From Oscheius tipulae (Eukaryota; Nematoda; Chromadorea; Rhabditida; Rhabditidae): DNA of 64,000 nucleotides. Under the pieces are notes generated by a model. The model saw only the letters and a list, made by a program, of their open reading frames with translations, was not told the origin of the DNA and did no database searches. Shown here piece by piece: positions 1 to 11,607 of the stretch. Location of the stretch: NCBI GenBank assembly GCA_037178975.1, contig JASJZH010000002.1, positions 3,720,001 through 3,784,000 on the forward strand, in the 5' to 3' direction. The position numbers and the translations under genes were made by a program. The number at the start of each line of letters is the position of its first letter. Positions within the stretch are counted from its first letter, which is position 1.

Positions 1-3000
1 TAAGGATAAGAAATATTGGATATGGTAATATCTCAATTCAGAGAAAGAAAGAGGACGGAACCTATGAGACCAAAGAGGAGAGAGCCAAAAGGAAAGAGCT
101 CAAACGACTGGCCAAGGCTGCTCTGGAGAAACGAGACAAGAAGCTGGAGAAAAAGAAGTCGAAGGAGAAGGAGGAGAAGGAAAAGAGCAAGAAGCACAAA
201 AAGGAGCGGAAGGAGAAAGAGTCGAAGAAGGATCGTAGTGTGGAGAAGGACAAGAAGAAGAAAAAGAAGAGAAAGCAGAGTGGAAGTGAGGAGAGTGACT
301 CTGAAAGTGATCTGGAAGTCTTCAACAAGAGCGTCATCAAAGATCAGAACTATTCGTCCGATGCCGCCCTGGCTGCTCTCATTGGACAGTCGATGTACGA
401 CCGGGTGAAGAGGCGCAGCTCTGCTCCGAAAGACGAAGAGAAGAAACGAGCTCTTCAGGCCCTGAAAGATAAGAAACAGAAGAAGAAGAGACTATTGCTC
501 TCGTCCAGTGAAGACGATGATGACGCCAGTCAGAAGAGGGATTCGGATCAGTCCAGTGAAGAAAGTGAGACCAAGAAGTCGGATTCTGAGAGTGAAAAAG
601 AAGATAAGAATCAGAAAAAGAGGGAGAAGGAAGCCAAGAAAGTGTCCTCTGAGAGTGACTCGGAAGAAGAGGTCCCGAAGACTGCGATCAAGAAACCAAA
701 GAAGGAGAAGAACAAGAAACGGGACAGTCTGTTCAGCAACTCTGATATTTTCGGCGCAAACAGTTCTGACGACGAGGAGATCCGTCCGCCGCCTTCGAGA
801 AAGTCCAAAACGTCGACGTCGGACGAGAGTGACCACCACAAGAAGCACCAGAAGATTGACTACGTGTCTCTGTTCGGAACGGATAGTGTGGATGAGAAGC
901 GCGAGAAGAGAGACAAGCAGTCGCCGAGTCAATCGAAGCACCGGAAGAGACAGCCTTCGAGTAATCACGACGAGACACAGGCCAAGAAGAGCAAGAGAGG
1001 CAGTCTCAGTTCGGACGTTAGTGCTGTCAGCGGTGTCCTCGATCACAGGAAGAGTCGTGAGAGCAGTCTGAGAAGGGAGGAAGCCATGGACGAGTCTCAC
1101 CTGCCAACTGAGGTAGGTTCTACTGTTTCCCGACAATCTGACAAATATTTTCCAATGACTCGATCAATAATCGCAAAAAACTGTTTTCAGCCGAGAGAAG
1201 AGGAACAGCGTCCGCGTCTGGTCACCAAAGCTGCCATGAAGGTCTTCGAACCGCTCCCAGCCACGAGTCAAATGGTTAGTTTTGTCCCATTTCTGGTCCG
1301 AGTGTGTACCGTTTGGCCTGCCATGTCTCCACGTCCAAAGAGCTCTCTTTTTTCCTCGTTGTCTCGTTTAATGTCGTGTTGTGGTTTAGCAACATCTCTC
1401 CGACGAGGACTCGGATGACAGTGAGACGGCCGCCATGCCTCCGAGTCAGCCTCTCTCGTCGAGCAGCGAGTCGGAGGTCGATTCGATGAGTCATGTGACG
1501 AGTCACGAAGAGCATGAGACTGTCGTAGAGGAGAGTAGTCAGGACTCGTTGGTACTCGAACCGCCACCTGCACCGCCTGCCACATTCGAACCCGCAGCTG
1601 CACTATCAGCTCCTCCAGCTGTAGTACAGTACGAGCCACCCATGTTCCAGGCAGAGCCGCCAGTTGCCGTAGTCGAGGAACCAATTCGCGATCTGGAAGG
1701 AGAACTGGCTGCTCAGGCTATCGCCGATGATCAAGTAGGCTTTAGCATGATATCTCTCTTTCTGTTGCATGCTTCTATGTTCTATCTAGACTAGAAACTT
1801 TGGAGATTGGACTCTCTGCTTTACAACTAGTTGCTTCGGTTTCAGGACATGGCGCCTGGACAGTCTTCCATCTTCGACGATTGTGAGGAACCCATCCCAG
1901 AGTACCCGTCACACGACTTCATCCGAACCGAGGAGACCGTTCTGATTGATCCAGTGCCGGTCGCGATCTCAGAGGTTAGTTCTTTTGTTGTTAAAGGCCG
2001 TGTGTATGTAGATATCCGCGATAGTTTCTTATTGATTTTGCTCTCTCATTCCTTCTCTATTACGGTGTCTTTTTCAGGAGCAGGTACTCAGCGAATCCTT
2101 TGCTGAGGAGCCATTGCATGAAGAAGATGAGGAGGAAGAACCGATCCAGCATCCGATCCATACTCCGAGAAGGGTATCCCACGAGTTCCCGTCTCCTACC
2201 AGCTTGGCTGCTCACGCCGTGGCTGTGAAGTCACCTCTGTCTGTCGCCGTCGACAGTAGTCAGATGCAGACTCCTCAAAGGGCCCCAGTCGCGAGCACCA
2301 TCTTCTCTCCGACAGCTCATTCTCACAGCTCGAACGAGCCTCTGACCTCTCCTGTCCGGAGCACTACCACACCGATGTCATCGATGCATCAGTCACCACT
2401 CGTCTCTCCCACGACCAACCAACCTTTGATGAGGCATCCAGAAGCCTTCACCCAAAACTGTTTGTTTGAAACTTATACCGTTATAAACATAGCTGATTTC
2501 AGTCCGACCTCAAATGGACTTCTACCGGCAGCAGCAGGCCAATCAGCAGGTTCCTCTTCAAGCAGCTCATCAGCAACAGGTACTTTTTCTAGAATCTTGC
2601 AAAACGCGAACACTAATACGTGCAAATCTATCAGGGATTAGGATGATGAGTCGTTATTTTTATCCGCTTCCCCCGATTAGCGAAGGGTCAGTGAAGCGCT
2701 TTTTGAAGACTCTACTGTTCGGAAACAAAATGACTTTCGCTCGAGCTGAAGTTTACCCAATGAGAATCCGAAAGTTCAGTGTTCACATCTCTTTTTGCCT
2801 GAAATCCGAAACCAACAGATCAGTATCCATTCCAGTTTCTCTTTTTATTTAGTTCCATGACTTGAATTCTCGTAAAGGCTAGTCTTCAAAAAAGAACAAG
2901 GTAGTGAGTCTGTAGTACGATCTTAGTGTGAACAGAGGTCTCCCAAATGCTTGGTTTCCTTCATAAGTATCAGCCGGGGAAAAGAAGTTCCTAGCTGAAA

Positions 3001-5704
3001 ACTCTGATGACGTGACAGTGGTCCAGCTGATAGACTCCCAAGTACAGCTGTCCCCAGAATTTGTAGTACCAAAGGTCTCGATCGATTCGCCCTTTTCCTC
3101 AGGTCGCACATGACGCTCTTCTTCTCTTCCCATTTCTCTTCCACACAACAGTTTCCAACTTTCAGAGTCCTGTCCATCATTTGAACGGAACCGCTTCGGG
3201 CTTGGATCAACACGGATTGGCTGCCGTCCCTTCGCCGTCCCATGCTCTATCGGGCACTTCCTCAATCTCGAGTCCCGGAACACCCCCCTCATTCGGAAAG
3301 GTGAGTCCATTCCGTAAAAGGAGGAACTTGGAACATGTTGACTGTTTTGTTGCGTGGCTGAAAGAGCGCCCGTGCCAGGCAGCACAGAGAGGGTCGGGCA
3401 CACTGGGACGAACGGCGTTCTTTTTCTCTCTCGCACCCTCTCCCCCTAGGCCATGTTCTCTGACGGTCTCTAGCCTTGGCCGCGTTCTTTCACAGGACAT
3501 AGTAAGTACCCCTCTCGTCTCTCTTCGCTGTCTCTCCCCTCTCCACCTTCTCTCGCTCTCTCCGCCCCGGAGGCCCTTCCCCCTTTCGCAGCAGCCCCTG
3601 CATTATTTGGGAACGCTCGTCCTGTGATGGAACACTAGTCCCCGTCTCATCTACCTCTTTACTCTACCTCATACTCTCTACTTATCTACCTCATCTCCGA
3701 CCGGATCCTTCCGGCTCATTGTGTACATTAAGGAGTTTCTTGAATTGTATCATATTTGCTGTACCATACTACGATGAGTTCCGATCCATCGACTATTCCT
3801 CGTCCCCGGGCCAACACGGCTCCTACTCGTGCTCTCCAAGATATGATGATTCCTCCCGGCCAACATGAACAGGCCAATCTTCTCAATCTTGCCGGTGCCT
3901 TGGCCATGCAGTCCTTGATGAGCCTCAATCAGCAGAACAACAATGCCCTTCTCGCCGGCGCTGCCAAACTGATGTTGAACAATCTCCTGCCACCGGCCGC
4001 CGCTCCTACAATGGATTTGAATGCACTTCTTGGACAGGATTCCCTGGCCAGTCTGCAAAATGCCCTTCTACTTCAACAATACGCCAATTTGACAGCTAAT
4101 CTTAATCTAATGACCAACATGAAGAAGACGGAGCCGGTTGCAAGGAAGCGAGTCATTGTGGAGGAGGAAGGCCCTGATGCGAAGCAGCTGAAGCTCGAGT
4201 TTGACAACTGTTTGGACAAAATCCTGAAGGAGGAGTTCGAGGACGAGGCTGACATTCCATCCGAATCGGTCAGCACAACTGTCAGTTCTGATGAGGACCA
4301 GGAAGTACCCGGTCGTCATTTCACTCTGAAGGAAGTCCTCGATTTCAACTGGTCCAATAACAGCACAGAGCTGTCGGCTTTCCGAAAGATTTCACCATCC
4401 AAGCTACCCTCTCCTTCTGTCTCTTTGGATCTCGACTGGGCCACTAGCATTTCTCCTCCTGGCTCGACTCCAGGAGAGCCGGAACCGACCTCTCCTCTCT
4501 CTCCATCACTAGTAGATCATATTCGTCATGTTGCTCTTTCCATGAGAGACAGTTCTCTAGAAGATCAGCTGGAGGTTCGTGTCCTTGACAATTTCTAATG
4601 GGGAAGTTGGGGCGAGAGTGAACGGTTGGGCAAAGTTTGATCGATCAATAGCGCGACGCGTAGTGTGCTAATGCTGCAGGGGAGCGAAAGGGAGAGAGAG
4701 AGGGAACGCAGGAGTCAAAACACAGAACACATGAACAATTTTCAGAAGATGCCTCCGGTCTGGAAGGGACGTATTGCCATCAAGAACACGGCAGAAATCA
4801 CCGTCCAGATGCACTACATGTTCGGACAGAAGGAGTACGGTCTCAATGCTCTCTCGACTCTCAGTCGTGGTCTCGGAGCCAATCGGGATCCGACTATGAG
4901 GATCGGACAGCGCATGAAGGCAGAAGGAGAAAGTCTTTATCGTGAGTACAACATGAATTCTCATTGAATGAAAACTTTAGGTCTCCTGAACCGTCTCCAG
5001 TCCGCTGGAACCACGTGTCTCTGTGTCCCGGTCGGCAACAACCCAGAGGAAGTCCAACAGCACGCCCGGATTCTGAAGAACGAATTCGCCCACTACTTTG
5101 TCCGCAAGGGCTGCGCCGGAGTCGCTTCTCTGGTTAGTAGTCTTATTTTGCAGCTATTCCTCCTCCCTTGTTTTGACCGCGAGGCGATTATTATGACTAA
5201 GTGTGGAGTTCATTATCGGGGAGAGGGAGGGGAAAACAATTCCGAAATGACGCAGGAAGTTCACATTTTTCCAGGCCAAAGTCAAAACTTCCGCTTCTGG
5301 CTCTGGATATGGTACTTTTTGCAAACAAGGGAAAACATGTTAAGATCTCTGGGAAACCTGGGTGAGGGTAAACAAATAGTGCACTTCGAGTTTTCGCCGG
5401 GGAATCAAAAGTACATGCAGCCCACAAATCTCCGTCTAATTGGGTGAAGTCCCCTTTTGAGATTCGGAACGGGATAGGGATCTTTCCTTCCACAACTAAA
5501 GAACAATAGTATTCAGTATAAAAAATAGTTTTGCAGGACTACTCGCCAAAGTCGTTCGTCTATGTGTTTCCTCCGAACGAGTTCACGGACAAGTTTTTGG
5601 CCCATTCGTCGCCGGATCTCTTCAGTCGAATTCAGCACAAACTGAACGAGGATTTCAGCTACCTCTTTGTCGCTATCGCCCCGCAGACCATCTCGGACCA
5701 ATAG
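1..5704 (+). CDS. din-1: SPEN/DIN-1-like transcriptional co-repressor, 3' part with SPOC domain (5' end outside window)
   Basis: Exons seen: 42-1112, 1191-1274, 1390-1734, 1846-1974, 2078-2459, 2503-2579, 3166-3300, then a 3' block starting at 3774 (ATG) or 3873 (in-frame acceptor) to 4574, 4746-4941, 4981-5132, 5537-5704. All phases agree, and the first exon follows a CTCAATTCAG acceptor, so the gene continues upstream of the window. The first ~360 residues are Lys/Glu/Ser-rich and charged. A Ser/Pro/Gln-rich low-complexity middle follows. The last ~170 residues form a SPOC domain, starting near PPVWKGRIAIKN and including FVYVFPPNEF. In SPEN proteins SPOC recruits SMRT/NCoR-type co-repressors; in worms DIN-1 partners the nuclear receptor DAF-12. 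The RRM domains expected in the N-terminus are not in this window. Family assignment rests on the SPOC domain and overall architecture. Confidence 0.9.
3301..3773 (+). promoter_or_regulatory. Possible internal promoter region for a short DIN-1 isoform
   Basis: This pyrimidine-rich stretch lies between the long-form exon ending at 3300 and the ATG at 3774. No acceptor joins 3300 in frame to that ATG. The first in-frame acceptor of the following block is at 3872/3873, inside the open frame. That is the layout expected if a short transcript starts here and encodes about 438 residues including SPOC. C. elegans din-1 is known to make long and short forms. No TATA box is evident, so the promoter itself is inferred. 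Confidence 0.35.
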
Positions 5705-5930
5705 TCCCTTTTGTTTAGTTCAAATTGGTCCATCCAATACGGTTATCCCCGGTTATTTTTCCCTTTCCCCACACAAACACAACACAAAACCTCTCTAATG
5801 TAACAGGTATCTCCCTCAGCTTTTCCCCTTTAATTTTGTACACTCTTTCATAACTGTCTCTCCCGTAAGTATTTGTTTTTTTTTTTCGGCTTGCCGCCTT
5901 CTCAGAGATATATAAATCATCTTTATTCAG

Positions 5931-8900
5931 TCAATGTTCGCTAAGAATGGTGACTTTCTCGACGCCGAGCTCCGTGGCCAGATTATCCTGTAAACGAAAA
6001 GATTAAGGAGATTGCTTCTCCTTCGAATGTTCTTATCTTTCTAGGGGTCAGATAGGGAGAGAGTATCTCGGTTCGAGCAAACATTACTACGTAATAGAGG
6101 GGGTTCTCTTCCTGTTCAAATACTGCATTGAATTCTCTCTGTCTCTCTGACCCTTGTTCAATTTCTGTCCTTCGGGTCGCCGTTCCGCATTTTGAGCGCG
6201 TCGAAACCGCACAGTTCACTCGCGCTGCGCTCTTTTTTCGATCGCGAGGCCGTCGAACAAAGGAGATTTTGCAGCGGGGGAGAGGTGACTTGGCAGGGAA
6301 GAAAGAAAAGGATTACGGTTGTGGGAACCAATAGAACAGAAGAAAGGAAAGCTGGGTAAGGTCCTTACCAAGAAATCAGAGAGTAAAGCTATTGGCTCTA
6401 CGAGGGACTCTTTGTACTGAATAGGGAGCAGGGAACATTTATATGGTAGTATGGACTATAAACACATAGAGTTACGATAGAGGCAGTCACTCAAAGCCCA
6501 TCTACTACCTATCCGGAACCAAAAATCTCGCGAACAGTACCCTTTTCCCGTCGACTCCTATTAGATCAACTGTTTCTTTTCTTCCTGTTAGCATCGGAAC
6601 CCGTCTTTTCTCTGCTCGCCTTCTGCATTTTTGGTCCATCCAATCAAAGTTCAACCTACCGCGAAATCTATCTGATTCTTGTGATATGGAATGCCGCCCA
6701 GCTTCTGCACTAACTCAATGTGACGTCTCTCCATATCACCGGCCACTTCGACCTTTTGTGCTGGGTCGGCCTGAAAACTTCTATCTTTCATATAAATCGG
6801 TTCTTTCCGTGAGTGTGGGCGCGAACACGTCGAAGCGCTTCAAACGCGAGAGAGATTAATGTCTGCGAACCGTGGGCAAGTGAGCGATAGCTCAAGCGCC
6901 GAGTTATTGACAGCCCTTCTCTTTGCTACTGATTTGCAGGAGACTATGCTTTTAATATACCATTTGTTCCTCTTCGACCTGAGATTTTGGACTTTCCCGC
7001 TTATTTTCCAGTATAGCGATGTTCTGCAAACGTGCATCTTTTAACCCACTCTACAAGTTTGCAGAACATTGCTACGCCTGAAAACAACTCCCTGAACCTG
7101 AAAACTGAGTTCGAAGCCGATGTAGGATGTGCCACTATTTGTGAAACTGTGTTTGACTGTCGTCAATCATCTCCCAGCGTCTGACTAATACTGTGCCTAA
7201 TTACAAAAAAGCGAGGGCTTCTCTGCCACGAACATCGTCACAGCGCCAGTCATTTCTCAAATAAACGTTCGTCATTGTTTTCCACCTGCTCCTTCCGCGT
7301 AAATCGTGTGAAAACAGCATAATAGTACGGGCGGCTGATTACTGTCAGTGACTAGAGTTGTCACTAACAACAACATGAATTAGTAGCCGGGGAAAACTGT
7401 TTTGCTACCTGGGGAAGGCTCCTCATTGTGTCCATAAAATCTTGCATACGTTCAGCAAATCCAGGAGCAAAGGCTTCGGGATCAATGGCTACGAAGCATT
7501 GTCCCTGAAATGCACTGTAAGCTGAAGAGGAAACCCAACATACCAGATCGGCATCACAGGCTGTACTTTTCCATTTTCTGACGTGAGGCCCCCAATGAGC
7601 TCCACCCAGGATTCCGCAGAAGATCTCCACCATCGAGGCTAGACCGTAGCCTTTGTAGCCGCCTGAATTTAAGTTCGTACTGTAGAATTCTTTCAGTACC
7701 ATTAATTTCTGTTCCACCCAGCGGAAGCAGACCTCCACCGTTTAAAATCCTTTCCGGATCGACGCACTCTTTTCCGCCTTCCTCAACTCCCCAACTGTTC
7801 GGAACCGATAGGCCTTTTCGTTGAGCCATCTCGATCTGCAAAGAAAGTTTTTCATAGTCATCTGTTGCCTTTTCGCATTTTCGTGATGATCTCTTTTTTC
7901 ACACGATTTATAAGTGGGAACGTCAGTGACAAGAGTTGTCACTAACAACAACATGAATTTGTAGCCGGAGCAAACTGTTTTGCTAAGCAACTCGAGAAAG
8001 TATTGACGGTTATTTGGAAAAAGTATGTAACGACTGTTCCATAGAGCTTCGAAACGTTTCATAGTGATGTACCGTATCTTGCTAGTGACACCGAGGTAAA
8101 ATTGTTGGTGCTTGGGCATTTACAGCCATCAATGCAGTCAGTAGATTCATTAACAGTCCACTCCCAACCAATCCCCCGGCCAGTGGTCACTCTTGGCCCT
8201 CGTCGTACATACAAACTACAAGAGATTCAAGAGGGTCCACAAACACTTCTCTCTCTCTCTCTCTCTGTTCCACGTGAAGAAGGTGGGAAGCAATTGGGGT
8301 CGCGAACCGCAATGACACACATTTGACTCTCTCCTTCGGTCGCCTGGGGGCATCCTTTGGCTTTCGCCTTCTCTCTCCGGCCACAAGTGAAACGCACCCT
8401 CTGGACTGATTAATACTACCGGTATCTCCTTGTTGTGATTGCAGGGATACGGTTTCTAGAAAGTGACAGTCGTCATGGAGGCCCTCCAGCGGATTGCCGT
8501 CCAGCAGTTCTGTCTCCCCTTCATACAGAGGTCTGTCTTTTGTTCTCATCATCAGACAAAAGTTTTTAGGTTCCTGAAATCCATTGTAGGAGACTCTTCG
8601 GAGACATTGAGAGTGGTCATTCCCTCGGTTGGAAGAGAGCTAACCTATGGGAAAGAGTCCAACAACAATGAACAGTGAGTACCTATGTATGTCTAAATAT
8701 GAGCTACTCAAAGAACCCGTTGACACTCTATCAATCGAAACAAATGGTCTATAGCATAGACCGTTTGTGCGAGACCGAGAAATCTAATGATCAACAACCC
8801 CGATGACCGCAAAACGTCACCGCTAAGATCCCGATCAAATCTCTTTCCAGAGCCTCTGAAGTCGTGACTCTCGTCATCAATGACCCTCTCCGGATGTTCT

Positions 8901-11220
8901 GGCGTCTTCTTCTCGATGCCAAGATGGGTCTGGGAGAGTCATTCATGCTGGGATACTGGGATGCCAGTCCCACGCCGACTCAACTTTTGAACTTGCTCAT
9001 CCGATCAAAAAGTGAGTACTTCTTTGACTTTTGATTAACAGCTCTTATAGAAAGCAAAAGACAGGTTTCGAAAAAAAGATGGAGTCTTCGTCAGGCCCTA
9101 ATGGGCTGTGTTGTGGAGGGAATCAGAAGCACTGTTGCTTTCGTCAACTACCTGACTCATCGACTGAGAGACAACACGATCGGACAGTCGGCCAAGAACA
9201 TCGAGGATCATTATGATCTCGGGAATGAGATGTTCAAAGAGTTTCTGGACGAGTCAATGACCTATTCCTGTGCAGTTTTTGACAGTAAGATACTGAAATG
9301 TACCTAATGCAATTATTCACTAGATGTGGAAAGACCGTGTCTCTCGTTCAAAGAGCTGGAAGAAGCCCAAATGAGAAAAATCGACAGACTACTCGACCTT
9401 TTGGATTTAAAACCTAATGACCACGTTCTGGAGATCGGTTGTGGATGGGGAGCTGCTGCCATTAGAGGGGTACAGGTTAGTCTTTCCTTAATTTTTGTAA
9501 TATAAGAAATACAGAGGAGTGGGTGTAGTTGGACAGGGATTACACTCTCACACGAACAGCTAGTCTGGGCAAAGGAAAAGGTCACAGAAGCTGGACTCGA
9601 CGAGAGGATCGAGCTTCGACTACAGGACTACCGACTGACCAGAGGCACATTCACCAAAATCATCTCGGTAGAGATGATTGAAGCCGTAGGAAAGGACTTT
9701 CTACCACAGTACTTTGAGACGATCAATGAGAGGCTAAAGGAGGGAGGAAGGGCTGTTCTACAGGTGAGAAACACATTCTATCATTATGAGAGCCCTTTTG
9801 AGCAATTCCCTAAGTACAGTTCGTCACAGGCATGAACTCTAAACTTTTTAGGCCATAATCTGCCCAGACGCCTACTACGACAGATACTGTAGAAGCTCCG
9901 ATTTTATCAAAAAGTACATTTTCCCCGGAGGTCACATGCCCTCGATTGGAGCTGTTGCATCCTCTCTCCCAGCATCGTTGTCAGTTCAAGACAAGTCTCA
10001 TATTGGACTCCACTACGCCAAAACTCTGGATATGTGGTTCAGGCTGGTTATAGTAAAATGACTCTAATGGAAGTTTAGTGCCTGGTTAGTGAAAGAGAAG
10101 CGACTGAAAGAGCTCGGTCTCTCGAAAATCTTCCATCGAAAATGGCAGTACTACTTCTGTATGTGTTCAGCTCTCTTCACCAACGGACACATTGACACGA
10201 TTCAGTTTGCCCTCGATAAGCGAGTTCTCTAATAAACCGACCTTTCCGACAGCCACTGTCGTTGTGGCCATGTCCAGACAGAAACCGTCTCCTCCAACTC
10301 CAGGAGCTCCGACCGACAGGGGATTCGTGCCGAGGGCTGGCTGGGCAGACCGGGTGGGATAGGAGATTGGTGAGGTGTTGGTAAAGGCCATCCCCTGGAA
10401 AGTTCTGTATCAAAGAAGACTAGATTAAAGGGCTGTTTTGTACTACACAGAACCTTAGGCACTAACTGCAATTATAAATAACTAAAAGGAACTTTTATTA
10501 GTGGAACTCAGGACGAGCATCTAGCAATTAAGAGGACCTAGAATTTTGAAATAGCAAGTGCTTTTCCTGTGCTATGGCTAATGCATAGTTTAGTCCGTGT
10601 AGTACACGAAGAACCGAGCAAAGTTACCAGACAGCCCTCTTCCATGGCTCTGAGAGCGTAGTATCCAGCTATGCCAAAATGATTCGATCCCTTAGCAACA
10701 ACCCAGCCAATCCCGGCCTCCTTGGCCTTTTTGACAGCGAGATCTGTGCAAAAGTTTCCGACAACAGGGCCCAGCAGATTGTTTCCGTCTACCCAGGCGG
10801 AGCCAGCTCTTTCCTAAAGAGTTTTGGCTAGAGACAGGACAAAGAAACCTTCAAGATGGTGCATTCTCCAGCTCCCTTGCACACATTCTTCTTCAAATCC
10901 TTTACGTACATATCTGGCATTTTCGCTCATTGGAAAAGCTTAAAACCCCACCTAATCGATTGAGCCCATGGCTGTAGTGACCTCTGACATCGCCCTCCAA
11001 TAGAACCTCTGCCAACTGATGAGCGTGACTCTGGGAAGCTCCTGCCGTCTTCAGACAGTGAACCATGAACTTGTGCATCTAATCGAACAGATTTGAGGGG
11101 AAAAAAGTGAAAAGGTACCTCATTTCTAGCGACCACTTTCTCTCCAGGCTGCACCATTGTTGATTTCCAACAAATGAATTGCCGAACAAGGAAACGAGAA
11201 GTCGCGAGAACCGGTGGCAT
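5931..11220 (-). CDS. Ldh_2-family malate/L-lactate (ureidoglycolate-type) NAD(P)-dependent dehydrogenase
   Basis: Ten exons, in order of transcription: 11119-11220, 10952-11078, 10849-10913, 10628-10813, 10242-10394, 7700-7835, 7544-7665, 7409-7504, 6660-6770, 5931-5987. They total 1155 nt and encode 384 residues in one frame. Family blocks appear in order: GHYSHGLNRL, AWVDGNNLLGPVVGNF, GSNHFGIAGYYALRAMEEG, FTNTSP, ALGTNPLSVGAPG, GGYKGYGLASMVEIFCG, GQCFVAIDPEAFAPGF. The family oxidises or reduces 2-hydroxy/2-oxo acids with NAD(P) and has a fold unrelated to classical LDH/MDH; animals usually carry one or a few copies. The N-terminus before the family core is about 25 residues, basic and hydrophobic, and could be a mitochondrial signal. 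Intron 5 (10241-7836, about 2.4 kb) contains the whole opposite-strand cyclopropane-synthase-like gene. An AATAAA lies about 5 nt after the stop. Confidence 0.93.
7014..7074. repeat. 21-bp-stem hairpin inside an intron
   Basis: Arm 7014-7034 and arm 7054-7074 are inverted repeats matching at 19 of 21 positions, separated by a 19-nt loop. The size and stem length resemble a short microRNA precursor, but the structure could also be a transposon remnant. Pairing stops at both ends of the stem. The strand of any transcript cannot be told from sequence; the host intron is on the minus strand. Confidence 0.6.
7344..7407. repeat. 64-bp direct repeat, copy A
   Basis: This copy matches 7922-7985 with about five substitutions and no gaps. 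Its 3' edge on the plus strand falls at the 5' splice site of intron 8 of the Ldh_2 gene. It contains an internal near-palindrome (AGTGAC...GTCACT). Confidence 0.85.
7922..7985. repeat. 64-bp direct repeat, copy B
   Basis: Second copy of the repeat at 7344-7407. It lies in intron 5 of the Ldh_2 gene, about 490 bp upstream of the nested plus-strand gene. Its internal AGTGACAAGAGTTGTCACT is a perfect inverted repeat with a 3-nt centre. Confidence 0.85.
8249..8266. repeat. CT microsatellite
   Basis: An uninterrupted run of CT dinucleotides upstream of the nested gene that starts at 8475. Confidence 0.9.
8475..10232 (+). CDS. Cyclopropane-fatty-acid/mycolic-acid-synthase-like SAM methyltransferase, nested in an intron of an opposite-strand gene
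   Basis: Exons 8475-8530, 8570-8674, 8851-9011, 9051-9284, 9324-9475, 9515-9763, 9852-10042, 10079-10232 total 1302 nt and encode 433 residues. The protein aligns along its length with bacterial CFA synthase (about 380 residues in E. coli). Visible motifs are NIEDHYDLGNEMF near residue 158, the YSCA cysteine at 181, the SAM-binding motif VLEIGCGWG at 220-228, VEMIEAVG, KYIFPGGHMPS, HYAKTLDMW and QYYFCMCSALF. These cover the Cys, Glu, His and Tyr positions of the bicarbonate site of the bacterial enzyme. The family adds a methylene or methyl group from SAM to unsaturated acyl chains of phospholipids. The last intron has a GC donor (10043-10078). The stop codon overlaps an AATAAA at 10231-10236. 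In-vivo product unknown. Confidence 0.92.
8741..8767. repeat. 27-nt inverted repeat in intron 2 of the CFA-like gene
   Basis: Arms CAAATGGTCTAT and ATAGACCGTTTG pair at 11 of 12 positions around a 3-nt centre. It is too short for a typical microRNA precursor and may be incidental. Confidence 0.6.
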
Positions 11221-11607
11221 TTCGTTGATAAGGATAGGTAAAGAGAGTGTTAGTGTTTGTTAGTAGTTCTCCGTCCAAAAACCTGTTTGAATGCTCGGAT
11301 TTAAACACGCTCTATTGAGAATAAGGGGAAAGTAGAGAATGTCACGTATATTATGATAAGGATGTCTGTTTACCGGTTGTTTTTGAAAGATTGTAAGAAG
11401 GATACAAATTTTTGGAGAGGTTAAACGGGTCAGAACCCTCAGGATAGCCCTCGGCCGAGGAGTAAACAAATAATCGAAGTCGGCCAGCTGTTACAAGGCC
11501 ATCATGCCTTCTCGCAACAACAGATTTGTCCAGGAAGCTACGATACCCTTTATTACGTTATAAGGCAAGAGTTGGAAACCCGAGATTTGTGTAAAGCCTT
11601 GAAAAGA
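11221..11607. other. Intergenic between Ldh_2 gene start and ZP gene end
   Basis: Both flanking genes are on the minus strand. I see no coding exon and no acceptor-like AG next to the downstream ATG. It presumably holds the Ldh_2 promoter. Confidence 0.5.

Larger units (their letters stand above)
6771..7408 (-). other. Intron 8 of the Ldh_2 gene (638 nt)
   Basis: No coding exon was found here. The intron begins with one copy of a 64-bp duplicated sequence that starts at its donor site, and it contains a 61-nt hairpin at 7014-7074. Both are annotated separately. Confidence 0.6.

Noticed and set aside
2879-3436. 185-codon minus-strand open frame overlapping the SPEN-like gene
   Set aside because: It overlaps a conserved plus-strand exon (3166-3300), shows no recognisable protein, and starts without splice or promoter signals.
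3496-3501. Possible 6-nt microexon (GACATA) in the SPEN-like gene
   Set aside because: It has a TTTCACAG acceptor and GTAAGT donor and keeps frame, but six bases give no conservation to judge by.
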